Source of the DNA: Neisseria gonorrhoeae
GTDB taxonomy: Bacteria > Pseudomonadota > Gammaproteobacteria > Burkholderiales > Neisseriaceae
Length of the DNA: 49,574 nucleotides
Assembly: GCF_003315235.1 (NCBI RefSeq)
Contig: NZ_QNRU01000014.1
Location: 1 to 49,574 of the forward strand
Reading direction: 5' to 3'
Part shown: piece by piece, positions 26,656 through 36,521 of the stretch
Layout of the letters: each line of letters starts with the position of its first letter
Position numbering within the stretch: position 1 is the first letter of the stretch
Position numbers and translations under genes: made by a program
The notes under the pieces: model-generated
The model's database searches: none
What the model saw: only the letters and a program-made list of their open reading frames with translations
Told to the model about the DNA's origin: nothing

Positions 26656-26746
26656 GGTTTTTTCCTGTTTTAGTATAAGGCGGGTTTCAGCCGCCGTTAA
26701 CGATAGGACGGGGCGGATTGCCGCCGCAGGTTTATTGCGCGTTCAA

Positions 26747-26775
26747 ATGCCGTCTGAAAGGTGTTCGGACGGCAT
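26747..26775 (-). repeat. Uptake-sequence hairpin between mraY and the Sel1 gene
   Basis: ATGCCGTCTGAA (26747-26758) pairs with TTCGGACGGCAT (26764-26775), which has one G-T difference. It starts after mraY ends and may reduce read-through. Confidence 0.55.
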
Positions 26776-26779
26776 AGGT

Positions 26780-27862
26780 TCAGCGAATTTTGAGGGTACT
26801 CAAACCGATCAATACCAAGACGATGGTAATAATCCAGAAACGGACGACGACTTGGGTTTCTTTCCAGCCTTTTTGTTCGTAATGGTGATGAATCGGCGCC
26901 ATCAGGAAGATGCGTTTTTTGGTTTTCTTGTACCAGCCGACCTGAAGCATAACGGACACGGCTTCTACGACGAACAGACCGCCCATAATGACGAGGACAA
27001 ATTCTTGGCGGACGATGACGGCAACGGTACCGAGCGCGGCACCCAATGCCAGCGCGCCGACATCACCCATAAAGACTTGCGCGGGATAGGCGTTGAACCA
27101 CAAAAATCCGAGGCACGCGCCGCACATGGCGGTGCAGAATATAGCGACTTCGTTCGCGCCGGCGACATAGGGAAGCTGGAGGTATTGGGAAAATTGGTAG
27201 TGTCCGCTGACGTAGGCGAAAATGGCGAGCCCGGCGGCAACGAGGACGACGGGGAAGGCGGCAAGGCCGTCCAAGCCGTCGGTGAGGTTGACGGCGTTGG
27301 ATGTGCCGACGATGGTCAGGTAAGACAACACCAAAAAGCCGACCACGCCCAGCGGCAGGGCGATTTGTTTGAAAAACGGGACAATCAAAATATTGTTGGC
27401 GGAATTGGCGGCAAGGTAAAACAATGCCAAACCGGCGATAACGGCAACGCTTGACTGCCACACCATTTTGAATTTGGCGGACACGCCGTTGGGGTCTTTA
27501 TAAACGACTTTGCGCCAGTCGTCGTAAAAACCGAGCGCACCGGTGGCAAGCAGTACGCCCAAGAGAATCCAGATATACGGGTTCGCCCAGTTGCCCCACA
27601 ACAGGGTGGACACGGTAATGGCGGTCAGAATCAGCGAACCGCCCATCGTCGGCGTGCCGTTTTTGACGAGGTGGGTTTGCGGGCCGTCGGTACGCACTGC
27701 CTGCCCGCATTTGAGCGCGGTCAGCCTGCGTATCGTCCACGGGCCGAACATCAGGGAAAACGCCAAGGCGGTCAACGCCGCCATAACGGCGCGGAATGTG
27801 GTGTATTGAAAAATATTCAGACCGGTTAACCAGTTGCTGAAATGTGCGAGCCATAAAAACAT
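26780..27862 (-). CDS. mraY: Phospho-MurNAc-pentapeptide translocase
   Basis: This is a 360-residue integral membrane enzyme with about ten helices that links phospho-MurNAc-pentapeptide to undecaprenyl phosphate, making lipid I. Signatures are [59 protein letters not shown] and [19 protein letters not shown] precedes the ATG at 27862. A Correia element lies 25 bases upstream of the start. Confidence 0.96.
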   Translation of the reverse strand: MFLWLAHFSNWLTGLNIFQYTTFRAVMAALTALAFSLMFGPWTIRRLTALKCGQAVRTDGPQTHLVKNGTPTMGGSLILTAITVSTLLWGNWANPYIWILLGVLLATGALGFYDDWRKVVYKDPNGVSAKFKMVWQSSVAVIAGLALFYLAANSANNILIVPFFKQIALPLGVVGFLVLSYLTIVGTSNAVNLTDGLDGLAAFPVVLVAAGLAIFAYVSGHYQFSQYLQLPYVAGANEVAIFCTAMCGACLGFLWFNAYPAQVFMGDVGALALGAALGTVAVIVRQEFVLVIMGGLFVVEAVSVMLQVGWYKKTKKRIFLMAPIHHHYEQKGWKETQVVVRFWIITIVLVLIGLSTLKIR

Positions 27863-27887
27863 GGGGCTTCCTTTTTTGTTTTGTCGT

Positions 27888-28041
27888 TATAGCGGATTAA
27901 CAAAAACCGGTACGTCGTTGCCCCGCCCCGGCTCAAAGGGAACGGTTCCCTAAGGCGCCCAAGCACCGGGCGGATCGGTTCCGTACTATCCGTACTGTCT
28001 GCGGCCCGCCGCCTTGTCCTGATTTTTGTTAATCCGCTATA
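27888..28041. repeat. Correia repeat enclosed element (CREE), long form
   Basis: Terminal repeats TATAGCGGATTAACAAAAA and its inverse end at 28041, giving a 154-base element inside the dcw cluster between the small membrane-protein gene and mraY. Its interior closely matches the copy at 8095-8247. Its position just upstream of mraY means it could supply a promoter or an RNase III cleavage site in the dcw message. Confidence 0.9.
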
Positions 28042-28106
28042 CATCGGGCTTGCGCCCGCTTGAGGTTTGCTTGCTGTCCGGCAAGGTTTCGGACGGCTTT
28101 TGCAGA

Positions 28107-28283
28107 TTAACGTGCAGGGACTTTCCCAATCACGCAAATCGGGTAGCTCCCCGGATTTTTGCCGCCGCCCAAGTCTAAACATAAATCTTCATAAAGATAC
28201 GCCTGCGTCCGCATTCCGGCATAAAACGCGCCGACCAGCGCGGCAATCAGCAATAAGGCTTTAAAAAAACGTCGGCTTTTCAT
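28107..28283 (-). CDS. Small membrane-anchored protein of unknown function
   Basis: This is a 58-residue protein if started at ATG 28283, or 60 residues from the GTG at 28289 that overlaps the murF stop as GTGA. GGAGG near the end of murF suits either. It has a basic start (MKSRRFFK), one hydrophobic helix (ALLLIAALVGAFYAGM) and a short outer segment with two cysteines (LCLDLGGG, YPICVIGK). I do not recognise a family. Coupling to murF and the helix support a real gene in the dcw transcript. Confidence 0.6.
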   Translation of the reverse strand: MKSRRFFKALLLIAALVGAFYAGMRTQAYLYEDLCLDLGGGKNPGSYPICVIGKVPAR

Positions 28284-28285
28284 TT

Positions 28286-29644
28286 TCACTTATCCTCCAA
28301 TGCCTCGACCACTTCTTCCATCTGCATAAAGCGCGAACCTTTCACCAACACGGTGGCGCGTTCGGGCAAATCGTGGCTCAACACTTGAATCAACGGGTCT
28401 TTGGCGGCGAACCACAAACCGTCCGCGCCAAATTTTTCCGCCGCTTCGACGCTGTTGTCGCCGACAAAATAAGCCGCTTCGATGCCTTGGTCGCGGGCGT
28501 ACGCGCCGACTTCGGCGTGCATGGCGGCGGCTTCGTCCTCGCCCAGTTCGCCCATATCGCCCATCACGAAAATGCGCGGCGCAGGCATACGCGCCAACAC
28601 GTCAACCGCGGCTTTCATACTGTCGGGATTCGCATTATAAGTATCGTCAATCAGGGTTGCGCCCTTGATGCCGGCTTTGACGTTCAGACGGCCTTTGATG
28701 TTGCTGAAGCCTTGCAAACCTTCCGCCACATCGTTCAAACTCAAACCGGCAGCCAAAGCCAGCGCGGCGGCAGCGGCGGCGTTGTGGACATTGTGGCGGC
28801 CGGGAACAGGCAGCACCACGGCAGTGCGCTCGTCGCCGCACACCAAATCAAATTCGCACGACAAAGGTTTCAGCACGATATTTTCCGCGCGGACATCGCC
28901 GCTATCGACGCCGAAAGTGCACGTATTCAAATTAAACGTTGCCGTTTTGAAGACAGCAATATTGGCATCTTCTTGAGGAATCAGTGCCATGCCGTCTGAA
29001 CATAAGCCTGCATAAATCTCGCTTTTCGCTTTGGCAATATCGCCCACTCCGTCGAAACCGCATCCGACATGGGCGCGCAGGGCGTTGTTGACCAAAGCGG
29101 CATCGGGTTTGGCGATTTGCGTTAAAACCGCCAGTTCGCCAAAATGGTTCATGCCCATTTCAATCACGGCATAGCGGTGTTTTTCGTTTAATTTCAATAA
29201 AGTCAGCGGCAATCCGATGTGGTTGTTGAAGTTGCCTGCCGTCGCCGAAACGGCATCATCGCCGAAACGGCGGCGCAATACCGCAGCCAGCATCTCCTTC
29301 ACCGTCGTCTTGCCGCCCGAACCGGTAATGCCGAACACAAACGGGTTCACATTATCGCGCCACGCCTTCGCCAACGTTTGCAACGCGGCAAGCGTGTCAT
29401 CGACTTTCAACGCGCCGCCCAAAGCCGCGCAATCTTCGCGCGAAACCACAACCGCCGCCGCGCCCGCAGACAATACGCCTCCAACAAAATCATGCGCGTC
29501 AAACCGCCCGCCCGCCAATGCGAAAAACACATCGCCTTCCCGAATATCGCGGCTGTCGGTTACGATGCGCGACACGGGTTTGTTTTCAGACGGCATCGGA
29601 AGCTTGAGGGCTTGGCAGATGAAATTTAGGTCCAATGGTTTCAT
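28286..29644 (-). CDS. murF: UDP-MurNAc-tripeptide--D-Ala-D-Ala ligase
   Basis: This is a 452-residue Mur ligase that adds the D-Ala-D-Ala made by Ddl. The ATP loop GSGGKTTVKEML, then AVIEMGMNHFGEL, DDTYNANPDSM and GDMGELGEDE, are MurF hallmarks. The ATG at 29644 (MKPLDLNFICQAL) is preferred over an upstream in-frame ATG at 29677. An uptake sequence lies inside the gene near the start and is translated as MPSE. Confidence 0.95.
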   Translation of the reverse strand: MKPLDLNFICQALKLPMPSENKPVSRIVTDSRDIREGDVFFALAGGRFDAHDFVGGVLSAGAAAVVVSREDCAALGGALKVDDTLAALQTLAKAWRDNVNPFVFGITGSGGKTTVKEMLAAVLRRRFGDDAVSATAGNFNNHIGLPLTLLKLNEKHRYAVIEMGMNHFGELAVLTQIAKPDAALVNNALRAHVGCGFDGVGDIAKAKSEIYAGLCSDGMALIPQEDANIAVFKTATFNLNTCTFGVDSGDVRAENIVLKPLSCEFDLVCGDERTAVVLPVPGRHNVHNAAAAAALALAAGLSLNDVAEGLQGFSNIKGRLNVKAGIKGATLIDDTYNANPDSMKAAVDVLARMPAPRIFVMGDMGELGEDEAAAMHAEVGAYARDQGIEAAYFVGDNSVEAAEKFGADGLWFAAKDPLIQVLSHDLPERATVLVKGSRFMQMEEVVEALEDK

Positions 29645-29768
29645 ATTTGCTTTCGTTAATATTCGGGCGGCGGACACATCGGTAGCGGCTGATTTTTTTA
29701 TCGCCTGTTTTGCTGTGGTAAAACACAGATTATTTTCCCATTCTCATTCGGCATTTTTTCTGTACGTA

Positions 29769-31415
29769 TCATTTTTTAGACGTATTTTTAGCCGATTTGC
29801 CTTTTCCCGCATACCACGGCGCGGGGTCGTCGGACTGTCTGTCGATAAATGCAAGGTTATTGCCTTCGCCCGGCACATCGGGGACATTCCCCCAAAAATC
29901 ATAGCCGTCATCGGGCAACTCGTCGGTTTCGATACCCGTCCAACTGCCGAATCCGCGTAAAAAATTAAACGCGCTGCGCCTCACTTTAATCATTTCGCGC
30001 CGCGTGTCATCGGACGAAATTTTAACCAGCGGCACGCCGTAGCTTTGACGCTTCCACTCGCCGTGTGTCAACGTTCGCTCGCCGCCTTTGCCGACATGCA
30101 TCAAACCGTGGTCGGAAAAGTAAACCAAAGACCAGCTTTCTTTATTTTCATTCAATATCTTAACCGTATCTTCTAAAAATTTATCGGTTTGCGCGATGGT
30201 GGAAACATAGCAGGATATTTTTTCAGTTTGATACTGAAACCGCCGCGCATCCTTATCCAAACGTGTGCAAAAATCACTGTGCGAACCCATCAGGTGCATC
30301 ACAATCAGCCGAGGCTTCGTGCCTGCATTTCCTGTCAAAACCCGTTTGAACGCCGGCAACAAAAGGCGGTCGCTCAACCCCGCGCTTTTGCCATAATCAC
30401 CCCTTTGGGTAAACCACGGATAATCGCTGCGTAGGGCATAGGTGGAAATTTCGTTGGCAAAATGCCCCAACATTCCTTGATTAGACAGCCACGCCGTCCG
30501 AAAACCCGCCTGCTTCGCCAAGCTGACAATGTTATTGTTCGGCTCTCCCGGCAGCCCCAAAGTCTGCGGCAGCGAAAGATTCGTCGCGTGGGCGGTCGAT
30601 TGGTAACCGTTTATCAACAGCCCTTTGGTCCGACTCAAAAAAGGCGTATCGGGCAATGGGAAACCGTAAACATTCATATAATCCGAACGCGCGCTCTCAC
30701 CGATAACCACAACATAATTTTTATACTTGGGCGCAACATGACGGATATGCCATGTTGACGCTTTTTTTGCTGCTTCCAAAATGTGGGCGCGCTTGGCGGC
30801 ATATTGTGCCGGCGCGGAAGCCAAATCGTAATACAGGTCGAAAATATTCAACAACAGGCCGGCATCAGGTTCTCGCCAATCTTTATCGCCGGCGATTTTC
30901 TCCATCACCGCGCAGGACAAAATCAAAGTCAATAATATGGTCAGCCATATTTTGCTGCGGCGTTTATAGTTTTTTACGTCAGCAAATACCCCCACAGATA
31001 CACAATATTTCCAAACTGTCAAGCCAAAAATGAAAAATAATGCCTGCACAAAATAAAGCGACCCGGGAAGATTGCCGACAAATTCACGCGCCTCGGCAGG
31101 ATTGCTTTCCAATATCGAACCGACTATCTGATAAGAAGGCGCACCATACAGCCAGCCGACCGGCAAATATAGGGCGGTTGTGCCGACGTAAATCAGTAAA
31201 ACAACTGAAGAAACGCGCGGGAAGCCGCGTGCCAATAATAATAAAAATACAACCGAAGCCAAAGCGCCCACGGCAGAATAACGGTAGCCGTATTCATATT
31301 CCAAGTGATAACCTGATGCGATGGCCGCGCCAAAACAAAAGGCTAAAAGCGCGCAAATGCCCAATGTATTTTTTAATGTCTGATCCATATTTTTTATTCG
31401 GGCGGATTGTTTCAT
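29769..31415 (-). CDS. Phosphoethanolamine-transferase-like membrane sulfatase-family protein
   Basis: This protein has up to 548 residues: about five N-terminal membrane helices, then a periplasmic alkaline-phosphatase/sulfatase domain. The nucleophile motif is IGES241ARSDYMNVYG, with Ser where EptA-type enzymes usually have Thr. Metal and substrate residues lie in MHLMGSHSDFC and YFSDH436GLMHVG. Family members move phosphoethanolamine from lipid to LPS, pilin or glycan; the acceptor is not readable. The start at 31415 is the longest option; ATG 31388 (MDQTLKNTLG) is equally plausible and neither has a good ribosome site. It sits between murE and murF, an unusual place. Confidence 0.82.
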   Translation of the reverse strand: MKQSARIKNMDQTLKNTLGICALLAFCFGAAIASGYHLEYEYGYRYSAVGALASVVFLLLLARGFPRVSSVVLLIYVGTTALYLPVGWLYGAPSYQIVGSILESNPAEAREFVGNLPGSLYFVQALFFIFGLTVWKYCVSVGVFADVKNYKRRSKIWLTILLTLILSCAVMEKIAGDKDWREPDAGLLLNIFDLYYDLASAPAQYAAKRAHILEAAKKASTWHIRHVAPKYKNYVVVIGESARSDYMNVYGFPLPDTPFLSRTKGLLINGYQSTAHATNLSLPQTLGLPGEPNNNIVSLAKQAGFRTAWLSNQGMLGHFANEISTYALRSDYPWFTQRGDYGKSAGLSDRLLLPAFKRVLTGNAGTKPRLIVMHLMGSHSDFCTRLDKDARRFQYQTEKISCYVSTIAQTDKFLEDTVKILNENKESWSLVYFSDHGLMHVGKGGERTLTHGEWKRQSYGVPLVKISSDDTRREMIKVRRSAFNFLRGFGSWTGIETDELPDDGYDFWGNVPDVPGEGNNLAFIDRQSDDPAPWYAGKGKSAKNTSKK

Positions 31416-31437
31416 ACGATGCCGTCCGAATATCCCA

Positions 31438-32916
31438 TTATTTACGAGTTAACAAAGCCTGCCCGACGATTTCAAGATCGGAAAAACGGTGCTTCACGCC
31501 CTGTACATCCTGATAGTTTTCGTGTCCTTTGCCGGCAATCAGGATGATGTCGTTTGCGGCGGCCTGCTCAACCGCATAACGGATGGCGGCGGCGCGGTCG
31601 GCTTCGACGCATTCGGGCGCGGGCACGGCGGGCAGGATGTCGTTGATGATGTCGTGCGGATTTTCCAAACGCGGGTTGTCGCTGGTTACGACGACTTTAT
31701 CCGCGCCCTGTACGGCTGCCGCGCCCATCAATGGGCGTTTGCCGCAATCGCGGTTGCCGCCGCAACCGAATACGCACCATAAGGCCGCACCCTGCGGTTT
31801 GATTTCCTGCAAAGTGGAGAGTGCTTTTTCCAATGCGTCGGGCGTGTGGGCGTAATCGACGACGACCAAGGGCTTGCCGCTGTTCATGATGCAGTCCATG
31901 CGCCCTGAAGCGGGACGGATTTTTGCCAGCACATCCAATACCTTATCAAGCGGATAACCGTTGGCACAAAGCAAGGCGATGCAGGCGGCGAGGTTTTGCG
32001 CGTTGAACCGTCCGAGCAGGCGGGTGCGGCATTTTCCTTCGCCCCACGGGGTTTGGAATACGGCTTCCATGCCGTCTGAAGAGGCGGTAAAGTCGGTAAT
32101 GCGGATGTCGGCGTGTTCGCTGAAACCATAGCTGTAAACGGCTAAATCGGGACAGTCTTTTTTCAGACGACCTGCGAGTTCCGCGCCGTATCCGTCATCG
32201 GTATTGATAACGGCGTGTTTCAAGCCGTGCCAGTAAAACAGGCGCGACTTGATAGCACCGTAGGCTTCCATCGTGCCGTGGTAGTCGAGGTGGTCTCGGG
32301 TGAGGTTGGTGAAGATTGCGCTGCGGAACGGCACGCCGTTGACTCGCGACTGGTCAAGGCCGTGGCTGGAAACTTCCATCGCGGCGGCTGTTGCGCCTTG
32401 TTGACGGAAACGGTAGAGCAGGGTTTGGACATCGACGGGGGCGGGGGTGGTGTGCGCGGTTTCTTCCAATGCACCCCAAAAGCCGTTGCCGACCGTGCCG
32501 ATAATGGCGGTTTCTTCGCCCAACAAATCGGCGGCCTGCGCCAGCCATTGCGTGATGGAGGTTTTGCCGTTGGTTCCGGTTACGCCCCAGACTTTGAGAC
32601 CGTCTGAAACGTTGCCGTAAACCTGTGCCGCCAATATGCCGGCACGGTGTTTCAAATCTTTGATGCCTTGATTGGGGACTTTCCATTCGGGATTCCACGC
32701 AAATTTGCCGTCGTCGTCCCAAAAAACAAAAGCCGCGCCGTTGGCAACGGCGGCGGGGATATAACTGCGTCCGTCGGCATATTCGCCCGGACAGGCAACG
32801 AAAATATCGCCTTGTTTGATTTGGCGGCTGTCTGAATGCAACAAATGCCCTGCCGCGTTTGCACACGACAGGGTCGGGATGCCGGTTTCAGCCAAAGGGC
32901 TTAACTTGCTGAACAT
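31438..32916 (-). CDS. murE: UDP-MurNAc-L-Ala-D-Glu:meso-diaminopimelate ligase
   Basis: This is a 492-residue Mur ligase. Motifs are SDSRQIKQGDIFVACPG at the N-terminus, ATP loop GVTGTNGKTSITQW, EVSSHGLDQSRVNGV, NLTRDHLDYHG, VVDYAHTPDALEKAL, CVFGCGGNRDCGKRPLMG and the DNPR sequence (SDNPRLENP) that specifies meso-diaminopimelate. It lies 24 bases after penA. Confidence 0.96.
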   Translation of the reverse strand: MFSKLSPLAETGIPTLSCANAAGHLLHSDSRQIKQGDIFVACPGEYADGRSYIPAAVANGAAFVFWDDDGKFAWNPEWKVPNQGIKDLKHRAGILAAQVYGNVSDGLKVWGVTGTNGKTSITQWLAQAADLLGEETAIIGTVGNGFWGALEETAHTTPAPVDVQTLLYRFRQQGATAAAMEVSSHGLDQSRVNGVPFRSAIFTNLTRDHLDYHGTMEAYGAIKSRLFYWHGLKHAVINTDDGYGAELAGRLKKDCPDLAVYSYGFSEHADIRITDFTASSDGMEAVFQTPWGEGKCRTRLLGRFNAQNLAACIALLCANGYPLDKVLDVLAKIRPASGRMDCIMNSGKPLVVVDYAHTPDALEKALSTLQEIKPQGAALWCVFGCGGNRDCGKRPLMGAAAVQGADKVVVTSDNPRLENPHDIINDILPAVPAPECVEADRAAAIRYAVEQAAANDIILIAGKGHENYQDVQGVKHRFSDLEIVGQALLTRK

Positions 32917-32940
32917 AAAACAATCTCGTTGATACTCGGA

Positions 32941-34686
32941 TTAAGACGGTGTTTTGACGGCTGCGGCAGTCAGGGGCTTGGTCGGGGAAATGCCCAAGAT
33001 GTTCAGGCTGCCGCCCATAATTTTTTTGAAGGGCGGCCCTGCCACTACGCCGCCGTAATAGCCGTTGGCAGTCGGTTCGTCGATGGTTACCGCCACAATC
33101 ACACGGGGGTTTTTGGCGGGGGCAAAACCGATAAAGGTAGCGACGTGTTTGTTGTCGGCATAACGCCCGTTGACGAACTTGCGCGCCGTGCCGGTTTTAG
33201 CGCCGACATCGAAACCGTCCACCGCACCCGCCGTACCGGTGCCGCCCGGCTCGGTTACGGAAACCATCAGATTGCGTACCTCGCGCGCGGTCGATTCTTT
33301 GAATATGCGTTTGCCTTGCGGCGCAACCGCCTGCTTCTCAAAGCTGAGCGGCAGCAAAACGCCGTCGTGCGTCAGTGCGGTATAGGCGCGCGCCAATTGC
33401 AGCAGGCTCAATTGCAGACCGTAACCGAAAGACATCGTCGCCTGTTCGATGGGCCGCCACCTGCGCCAATTTCTCAACAAACCTGCAGTTTCCCCCGGAA
33501 AGCCCGAGTGCATACGCACACCGATGCCCAATTCATGATAGAAGTCATACATTTCTTCGGCGCCGAAACGCGCAGACAGTTTGCTTGTGCCGACGTTGGA
33601 CGATTTCTGCATAATGCCGCGCACATCCAAAGAGGGGTAAACATGGGTATCGCGCACGGGAGACGGTCCGATTTTATAAGGCTGCGTATTCAGCCGTTCG
33701 TTCAAATCGGTTTTGCCCGCATCCAATGCCTTCGCAATCACGAACGGTTTGATTGCCGAACCAGGTTCGATCATATCGGTTACGGCACGGTTGCGCCGCT
33801 GTTCGCTGTCTGCCCGGCCGGGTCTGTTGGGATCGTAGGCGGGCGTATTGGCCAAGGCGAGGATTTCCCCCGTGCGGGCATCCAAAACCACCACCGTTCC
33901 GGCTTTTGCCTGATGGTATTCGACCGCCTTGTTCAACTCTTCATAGGCCAAGGTCTGAATCCTCTGATCGAGGGAAAGGATGATGTCTTTGCCGTTTTGC
34001 GGTGCTTTATTGCGCGGGGAGTCCAAGCTGTCCACAATATTGCCCTGCCGGTCCCGCAAAACAACTTCCGCGCCGTCTTCGCCATACAGGCTGTCTTCAA
34101 GCGAAAGTTCCAAACCTTCCTGACCTTTGCCGTCAATATCGGTAAATCCGATGACGTGTGCAAACAGGTTGCCCATCGGGTAATGGCGTTTTAATTCTTT
34201 TTCAAATACAAAGTTTTCCAAACCCAAGGCTTTGACCTCTTCGGCAACCTTGGGATCGAGCTGCCGCTTGATCCAAATAAACGACTTGCCTTTCTGTTCG
34301 AGTTTGTTCCTCAAAACATCGACCGGCACATCGACAAGCTCGGACAGGCGTTCCAATTGGGCGGCAGACGGCATTTCCTTCATATCTTTAGGCACGGCAA
34401 ACAGGGACTCCGTCGGCGCGCTCAACGCCAAAACCGCACCGTTCCGGTCCGAAACCGTACCGCGTGTAGCCGGCAATGCTTGAGTCCGCACAATCCGGTT
34501 GTCGCCCTGTTCTTTCAAAAAGTTATACGTTACCGTCTGCAGATACAGCCCGCGGGCAATCAGACAGGCAAACAAGACCGCCATTGCCATCAGGACGAAG
34601 CTAATCCGTCCGTTACTGGTCATCGGCTTTTTGACCTGCTCTTCTTTGGGCAGCATCCGGGGCTTATATTCGCTTTTAATCAACAT
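32941..34686 (-). CDS. penA: Penicillin-binding protein 2, septal transpeptidase; wild-type allele
   Basis: This is a 581-residue class B PBP (FtsI) that crosslinks septal peptidoglycan with FtsW. It has an N-terminal membrane anchor (about residues 27-47), a dimerisation domain, and the transpeptidase motifs S310-A-I-K313, S362-S-N364 and K497-T-G499. Positions associated with reduced beta-lactam susceptibility are all wild type: no Asp insertion after Arg345, and A311, I312, V316, F504, A510, N512, A516, G542, G545 and P551 are present. I see no mosaic blocks. The gene follows ftsL by 60 bases and precedes murE. Confidence 0.97.
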   Translation of the reverse strand: MLIKSEYKPRMLPKEEQVKKPMTSNGRISFVLMAMAVLFACLIARGLYLQTVTYNFLKEQGDNRIVRTQALPATRGTVSDRNGAVLALSAPTESLFAVPKDMKEMPSAAQLERLSELVDVPVDVLRNKLEQKGKSFIWIKRQLDPKVAEEVKALGLENFVFEKELKRHYPMGNLFAHVIGFTDIDGKGQEGLELSLEDSLYGEDGAEVVLRDRQGNIVDSLDSPRNKAPQNGKDIILSLDQRIQTLAYEELNKAVEYHQAKAGTVVVLDARTGEILALANTPAYDPNRPGRADSEQRRNRAVTDMIEPGSAIKPFVIAKALDAGKTDLNERLNTQPYKIGPSPVRDTHVYPSLDVRGIMQKSSNVGTSKLSARFGAEEMYDFYHELGIGVRMHSGFPGETAGLLRNWRRWRPIEQATMSFGYGLQLSLLQLARAYTALTHDGVLLPLSFEKQAVAPQGKRIFKESTAREVRNLMVSVTEPGGTGTAGAVDGFDVGAKTGTARKFVNGRYADNKHVATFIGFAPAKNPRVIVAVTIDEPTANGYYGGVVAGPPFKKIMGGSLNILGISPTKPLTAAAVKTPS

Positions 34687-34746
34687 TTTTACTTCTCGTT
34701 ATTATTATCCTGATGCAGGAATCCGATTCCGGCACACAGGCTGCTT

Positions 34747-35010
34747 CTATCTTTGATGTTCCACCATAAAGGTATTGCCCGAAACCGGCGGATGGAGGTT
34801 TTGTTTTTCTGCCGCCGCCCTGATCGCTTCGTGATTCGCCAAACGCGCCTGTTGCAGCCTCATTTGCGCATAATCCTGCTCCAAGGCGATTTCCTGTTTT
34901 TTCGCCTTGTCCAAAGCTGTGAAGTTGAGCCTGTACTGGTTTTGCTGCATCACAACGGAAAAAGCGGAAACGCACACCGCAAGCAGCAGAAAGAAATTCG
35001 ATTTGTTCAT
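34747..35010 (-). CDS. ftsL: Cell division protein FtsL
   Basis: This is an 87-residue bitopic protein with one membrane helix (NFFLLLAVCVSAFSVV) and a periplasmic coiled-coil segment (KAKKQEIALEQDYAQMRLQQ). It joins FtsQ and FtsB in the divisome and activates FtsWI. Identification rests on size, topology and place between rsmH and penA. Confidence 0.9.
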   Translation of the reverse strand: MNKSNFFLLLAVCVSAFSVVMQQNQYRLNFTALDKAKKQEIALEQDYAQMRLQQARLANHEAIRAAAEKQNLHPPVSGNTFMVEHQR

Positions 35011-35036
35011 TGCCGTTCAGACGTTTTTCTCTGTTA

Positions 35037-35993
35037 TTATTCCGGTATCGGACCGGCAGTCCGCTCCGCCACACGCAAAACTGCGCTCCTCGCCCTCGGG
35101 TTGGCGGCAATTTCCGCTTCACCCGGCTTTAATGCCCTGCCCACGATTTTCAGGGGCGGCTCGGGCAAATCCGCTTCTCTGACCGCCGCCCAGCTCGGCA
35201 GGGGCTCGTGTTGCGAATATTTTTTGACAAACTGCTTCACAATGCGGTCTTCCAACGAATGGAAAGCAATGACCGCCAAACGCCCGCCCTCTTTCAGACG
35301 GCACATGACCTGCGGCAATACCGCCCCTACTTCTTCAAGCTCGCGGTTAATAAAGATGCGGATTGCCTGGAAGGTGCGCGTCGCAGGATCCTGCCCCCGC
35401 TCGCGAGTACGGACGTTTTGTGCCACGATCTGCGCCAGCTTGCGGGTTGTATCGATTGGACTTTCCGCCCGTTGCGCGACAATGGCGCGCACAATCTGGC
35501 GGCTAAACCGCTCTTCACCATAATTCTTGATTACCTCGTGCAAATCCTGTTCCGACGCAACCGCTATCCACTCTGCGGCAGACATACCGCGCGTCGTATC
35601 CATACGCATATCCAAAGGGGCATCGAAACGGAAGCTGAAACCGCGGCTGCCGTCATCGATTTGCGGAGACGAAATCCCCAAATCAAACAGCGCACCGTCC
35701 ACCTTGCCGATACCCAAACCATCCAATGCCGTCTGAAACGAAGCAAAACCGCCATGCACGACACCGACCCGTTTGTCCGAACGCGCCAGCTCTTCTGCCA
35801 CAGCAATCGCCTGCGGGTCTTTGTCGAAAACAATCAACCGCCCCGCATCGCCCAAACGCGACAAAATCAGCCGGGAATGCCCTCCCCTGCCGAACGTACC
35901 GTCCACATAGACACCGTCTTCGCGCACGGCAAGCGCATCCACCGCCTCATTCAGCAAGACCGTGATATGCCGGTAACTTTCTGCTCCACTCAC
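35037..35993 (-). CDS. rsmH: 16S rRNA m4C1402 methyltransferase
   Basis: This is a 318-residue SAM-dependent methyltransferase (MraW). Motifs are [74 protein letters not shown] and [13 protein letters not shown]. It uses a GTG start at 35993 that overlaps the mraZ stop as GTGA, so it is translationally coupled. Confidence 0.96.
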   Translation of the reverse strand: MSGAESYRHITVLLNEAVDALAVREDGVYVDGTFGRGGHSRLILSRLGDAGRLIVFDKDPQAIAVAEELARSDKRVGVVHGGFASFQTALDGLGIGKVDGALFDLGISSPQIDDGSRGFSFRFDAPLDMRMDTTRGMSAAEWIAVASEQDLHEVIKNYGEERFSRQIVRAIVAQRAESPIDTTRKLAQIVAQNVRTRERGQDPATRTFQAIRIFINRELEEVGAVLPQVMCRLKEGGRLAVIAFHSLEDRIVKQFVKKYSQHEPLPSWAAVREADLPEPPLKIVGRALKPGEAEIAANPRARSAVLRVAERTAGPIPE

Positions 35994-36445
35994 AATTGCA
36001 AATCCGTCTGACTCAACTGGAAGGCAAGTTCGTCAGGATCGTCATCCAAAGCCTGAACCATCTCAGCCTCCCACTGCTCGCGACCCCAAAGCTCCAAACG
36101 GTTGGCACGGCCGACCAAAACAACTTCACGGTCGAAATCCACCCTTTTCCTCAGTCCGGCAGGAACCAGCACCCTGCCGGCGCTGTCCCATTCCAAAATT
36201 TCCGCGTTATGCAGCAAAAGATTTTGAAACCGCCGCAAAACAGGGTTATCCGCCACTTTTAAGTTTAAAAGTTGCGCCGCAACCTTTTCCCACTCCGCAA
36301 CAGGGTACATCAACAGCTTATGTTTCGACTCGAGCGTTGCCACTACGGCAGGCGTATAGAGGCGCGACAGAATGTCGCGGAATTTGGCAGGAACAGCCAA
36401 CCGCCCCTTACTGTCGATGCTTAATTCGTGTGCGCCGCCGAACAT
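35990..36445 (-). CDS. mraZ: MraZ, transcriptional regulator of the dcw cluster
   Basis: This is a 151-residue protein with two SpoVT/AbrB-like domains: [23 protein letters not shown] in the first and [20 protein letters not shown] in the second. MraZ binds repeats in its own promoter and represses the cluster. The ATG at 36445 gives the standard length; an upstream frame to 36514 reads through the operator. Four phased repeats lie 41 bases upstream, so the autoregulatory arrangement is visible here. Confidence 0.95.
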   Translation of the reverse strand: MFGGAHELSIDSKGRLAVPAKFRDILSRLYTPAVVATLESKHKLLMYPVAEWEKVAAQLLNLKVADNPVLRRFQNLLLHNAEILEWDSAGRVLVPAGLRKRVDFDREVVLVGRANRLELWGREQWEAEMVQALDDDPDELAFQLSQTDLQL

Positions 36446-36485
36446 GACATGCCCCAAGCCGAAATCAAAATCACAAGGGTAAAAG

Positions 36486-36521
36486 AGACACTTTGCCCCA
36501 CAATTCCCCACCAATCGACAC
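36486..36521 (-). promoter_or_regulatory. MraZ operator: four 10-base-phased repeats
   Basis: Read on the minus strand, GTG occurs every 10 bases four times: GTGTCG, GTGGGG, GTGGGG, GTGTCT, starting at 36521, 36511, 36501 and 36491. The two central copies match the TGGGN-type MraZ boxes known from other bacteria. They lie directly downstream of the -10 box, where bound MraZ would block transcription. Confidence 0.75.

Noticed and set aside
31040-31513. A 157-residue plus-strand frame across the start of the phosphoethanolamine-transferase-like gene
   Set aside because: It is a basic, low-complexity shadow of the minus-strand membrane segment and the murE end.
32941-34686. Mosaic or resistant penA
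   Set aside because: All diagnostic positions checked are wild type and the length is 581 residues without the Asp insertion.
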